From: JBAPRR01 sp049281195
GTDB lineage: Bacteria > Actinomycetota > Acidimicrobiia > Acidimicrobiales > CAVXTF01
Direction: 5' to 3'
NCBI GenBank assembly: GCA_049281195.1
Contig: JBAPRR010000223.1
Coordinates: 1 to 15,560 of the forward strand
DNA length: 15,560 nt
A model generated the notes under the pieces. It was not told the DNA's origin. It saw only the letters and a program-made list of their open reading frames with translations, and ran no database searches. A program made the position numbers and the translations under genes. Position 1 is the first letter of the stretch, and each line of letters starts with the position of its first letter. Positions 13,799-15,560 of this stretch are shown piece after piece.

Positions 13799-14886
13799 GG
13801 CGCCGTGTCGACCAGATGGGTAGGGAGGGTCCCGTCGGTCTCGGCTCCGGCGGACACCGCTCCGGCGGACACTGTGTCGGCCCCCGGCGCCCGACCCGAC
13901 ATCTCGGCGGGGTGGTGAGAAAGACCGTCGTAGAAGCACAGCATCGCGATGACGACCGACAGTGCACCGGCCACATGGATGCCGACCAACAGAGACGGTT
14001 CGTGCAGGAAGTACTGCGTGTAGCCGACCAGGCCTTGGGCGATCATGATCCCGAGCAGGATTTCCGCATTCTTGATCACGCTGGCAGGCGCCGAGTCCTT
14101 GTGCAAGAGCCACAGCTCGACCAGCGTGAGTGCCCCCATCAAGAGCACGATGCTCGAATGCGCCCGTGCCGCGTCGGCCAGCGGTTCGGCAATCCGTGAT
14201 GCCCCCGGTGCGCCGGCGTGGGGCCCGGTACCGGTCGTGTACGTGCCGGCGACCAGAACGGCGACGAGCAATACGAGCATGGCCCTGGCCACGTTTCGAA
14301 TGCGGTGCGAGACCTTGGTCGTAGATCTGACACCGGCCCGCCCGGCCCGCAGAACCAGAGCGAGAGCGGTGCCCACCAGCACGATGCCGACCAGAAAGTG
14401 GATCATCACCACGAACGGGTTCAACTGTGAGTAGACGACCGCGGCTCCGATGCCTGCCTCGGCGAACACGCCGAGCACCAGGGCGCCCGACAGCCACATC
14501 AGATCCCTACGGGGCTGGACCCGGATAAAAGATGTCACGAACGCCGCGCCCACCGCGATCACGAGCAGGACCACGACCATGCGGTTCCCGAACTCCATGA
14601 TGGGGTGGAACGAAAGAGGGGGCGTGACGCTGCTGTAGGTGCAGTCGGGCCAGTCCGCGCAGCCCAGTCCCGAGTCGGTCAACCGGACGGCGGCCCCGGT
14701 CAGAATGTTGACTACGCAGGTGACCAGCGCGATCTGCGTGATGCGCAGGTATGCGGTGGAAGAGATGGAGGGTAGGCGGGACGTGAGCCGGGATAGTCGG
14801 GAGCCGCTCCGGTCACCCGTCTCCGGACGTGCCGAGGTTGATGCTGCTGTGCCGGACGACATCCCGGTCGGGCTTGACGCCTCCAC
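13795..14886 (-). CDS. ctaA: Heme A synthase (COX15/CtaA family)
   Basis: 363 residues from GTG 14886; ATG 14862 is an alternative. It oxidises the C8 methyl of heme O to the formyl group of heme A for aa3-type oxidase, in the cytoplasmic membrane. Eight transmembrane helices are expected and seen: about 48-66, 102-120, 129-150, 160-180, 200-216, 243-262, 272-291 and 301-318. The first outer loop has the conserved Cys pair C76/C82 in DSGLGCADWPDC and the acidic residue E98. The motif is EFGNR, with Asn101 where Bacillus CtaA has a heme-ligand His; I recall this form from other actinobacteria. Other heme-ligand His candidates are H163, H243 and H304. The C-terminal ~40 residues are Ala/Gly-rich and variable. 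No ribosome binding site precedes the GTG; TACGAT 9 bases upstream suggests a leaderless mRNA. clpS overlaps its end. Confidence 0.93.
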   Translation of the reverse strand: MEASSPTGMSSGTAASTSARPETGDRSGSRLSRLTSRLPSISSTAYLRITQIALVTCVVNILTGAAVRLTDSGLGCADWPDCTYSSVTPPLSFHPIMEFGNRMVVVLLVIAVGAAFVTSFIRVQPRRDLMWLSGALVLGVFAEAGIGAAVVYSQLNPFVVMIHFLVGIVLVGTALALVLRAGRAGVRSTTKVSHRIRNVARAMLVLLVAVLVAGTYTTGTGPHAGAPGASRIAEPLADAARAHSSIVLLMGALTLVELWLLHKDSAPASVIKNAEILLGIMIAQGLVGYTQYFLHEPSLLVGIHVAGALSVVIAMLCFYDGLSHHPAEMSGRAPGADTVSAGAVSAGAETDGTLPTHLVDTAP

Positions 14887-14895
14887 CGGGGAGAG

Positions 14896-14901
14896 ATCGT
14901 A
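14896..14901 (-). promoter_or_regulatory. Candidate -10 box of ctaA (leaderless)
   Basis: On the minus strand TACGAT ends 9 bases before the GTG start of ctaA, and no ribosome binding site lies between. Transcription would begin at or within a few bases of the start codon. No TTG-type -35 is seen at 17-18 bases, so the call rests on the -10 alone and on its mirror in ctaB. Confidence 0.4.
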
Positions 14902-14957
14902 GCGGCGCCCCCAACATGCCTCCCAGGCAGGTCAGGGGCGCAGAGGAATCGGTTGCT

Positions 14958-14987
14958 TTGTCCTATGCATGCGCCGACCCGTAGGCT
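14958..14987 (+). promoter_or_regulatory. Candidate promoter of ctaB (leaderless)
   Basis: TTGTCC (14958-14963) and TAGGCT (14982-14987) are separated by 18 bases. The -10 box ends 9 bases before ATG 14997, and no ribosome binding site is present, so the transcript should start at or next to the start codon. Leaderless mRNAs are common in actinobacteria. Confidence 0.5.
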
Positions 14988-14996
14988 CACGCCCTG

Positions 14997-15560
14997 ATGG
15001 CCATGACGGTCGGCACCCCCAAAACCCCGCGCTCTCGCGCGACCCTGAAGCCGGCCAAGGTCGCGGCACCCCAGCCCCGGCCGGCCCAGCCCCCCCAGGG
15101 CCAGGCCCCGAAGCCCCAGCAGTTCGATCCCCTGGGCAATCCGGTCCGCAAGTCACCGGGCTTGGACCAGCTCCGCAACAAGTTCGGCTACTACCTGGCC
15201 CTCACCAAGCCCCGGATCATCGAGCTTCTCCTGGTCACGACCCTCCCCACGATGTTCGTGGCACGCGAGGGTGTGCCGTCCATCTCGCTGATGGCTCTCA
15301 CCATGGTTGGTGGGGCCCTGGCGGCCGGCGGAGCCAACGCCTTCAACATGGTCCTCGACCGAGATATCGATCGAGTCATGCACCGCACCCAGAACCGTCC
15401 ACTGGTCACGGGCGCCGTGACCCCGCTCGCGGCCACGGTGTTCGCGTCGGTTCTCGAGATCGGCGCGTTCTTCGAGCTGTGGCAGACCGTCAACCTGCTG
15501 TCGGCGGTTCTCGCCGTTTCGGCGACGGCCTTCTATGTACTCGTGTACACCATCCTCCTA
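14997..15560 (+). CDS. ctaB: Protoheme IX farnesyltransferase (heme O synthase), 3' end beyond right edge
   Basis: 188 codons are visible, open to the window end. The enzyme adds a farnesyl group to heme B to make heme O, the substrate of CtaA, and is an integral membrane protein of the UbiA prenyltransferase superfamily. The catalytic motif NMVLDRDID is at residues 117-125 (N117, D121, D125, binding Mg-diphosphate), followed by RVMHRTQNRPLVTG, typical of CtaB/COX10. KPRIIELLLVTTLPTMFVA (71-89) starts the first membrane helix, with others at about 98-116, 144-162 and 168-186. The first ~60 residues form an unusual soluble extension rich in Pro, Gln, Ala and Lys (PQPRPAQPPQGQAPKPQQ). ATG 14997 and ATG 15003 are both possible starts; the promoter spacing favours 14997. 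It is divergent from ctaA. Confidence 0.94.
   Translation, partial: MAMTVGTPKTPRSRATLKPAKVAAPQPRPAQPPQGQAPKPQQFDPLGNPVRKSPGLDQLRNKFGYYLALTKPRIIELLLVTTLPTMFVAREGVPSISLMALTMVGGALAAGGANAFNMVLDRDIDRVMHRTQNRPLVTGAVTPLAATVFASVLEIGAFFELWQTVNLLSAVLAVSATAFYVLVYTILL

Noticed and set aside
13499..14497. 332-residue minus-strand open frame ending in ClpS
   Set aside because: Only the last 99 codons are clpS; the rest is ctaA read in another frame and is Arg/Gly-rich nonsense.
1..15560. CRISPR array, phage genes or an rRNA operon
   Set aside because: No regularly spaced short repeats, phage structural genes, integrase or rRNA sequence were seen.

Overview
The window looks like a chromosomal segment of an actinobacterium, most likely of the class Acidimicrobiia. 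The evidence is the ctaA / ctaB / clpS / DUF2017 cluster in actinobacterial style, the ECF42-type sigma factor with its DGPF partner, and two secreted proteins built on the 'GYWLVASDGGVFxF...LNKPIVG' repeat that I associate with this group. Many starts are GTG or TTG. The lineage is inferred from gene content, not from a marker gene phylogeny.

The window falls into two parts separated by a tRNA-Glu(UUC) gene at 11359-11431 (minus strand). To the left (1-11358) is an accessory-looking stretch. It holds a secreted collagen-like protein cut by the left edge, a double-receiver protein without an output domain, a YCII/DGPF protein with its ECF42 sigma factor and a methyltransferase, a secreted sedolisin-type (S53) serine peptidase, a polytopic membrane protein, a large secreted protein with a duplicated 'HDH/EWWN' domain and six C-terminal propeller-like repeats, and a decayed IS3-family element directly beside the tRNA. 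To the right (11476-15560) is a compact, visibly more G+C-rich core block on the minus strand: ctaA, clpS, a DUF2017 gene, and an S51-peptidase-like domain fused to a CysRS-type C-terminal domain. ctaB is divergent from ctaA and runs off the right edge.

How the genes work together: CtaB and CtaA are consecutive steps of heme A synthesis (heme B to heme O to heme A) for cytochrome oxidase, and they are transcribed divergently from a 110-bp gap in which both appear to have promoters that would give leaderless mRNAs. clpS overlaps the end of ctaA by 4 bases, and DUF2017 and the S51-CysS fusion follow with gaps of 8 and 2 bases, so the four genes probably form one transcription unit. In the left part, the YCII, ECF42 and methyltransferase genes are closely packed on the plus strand. 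Their upstream region carries TGTCGA-N17-CGAC, which matches the promoter signature I recall for ECF42 sigma factors, so this looks like an autoregulated ECF42 operon that includes a methyltransferase.

The observations most worth a second look are the ECF42 promoter with a 30-bp near-palindrome over its -10 region, the uncharacterised duplicated HDH/EWWN domain, the S51-CysS fusion, the double receiver with a pseudo-receiver second half, and the tRNA-Glu gene as a possible island boundary.
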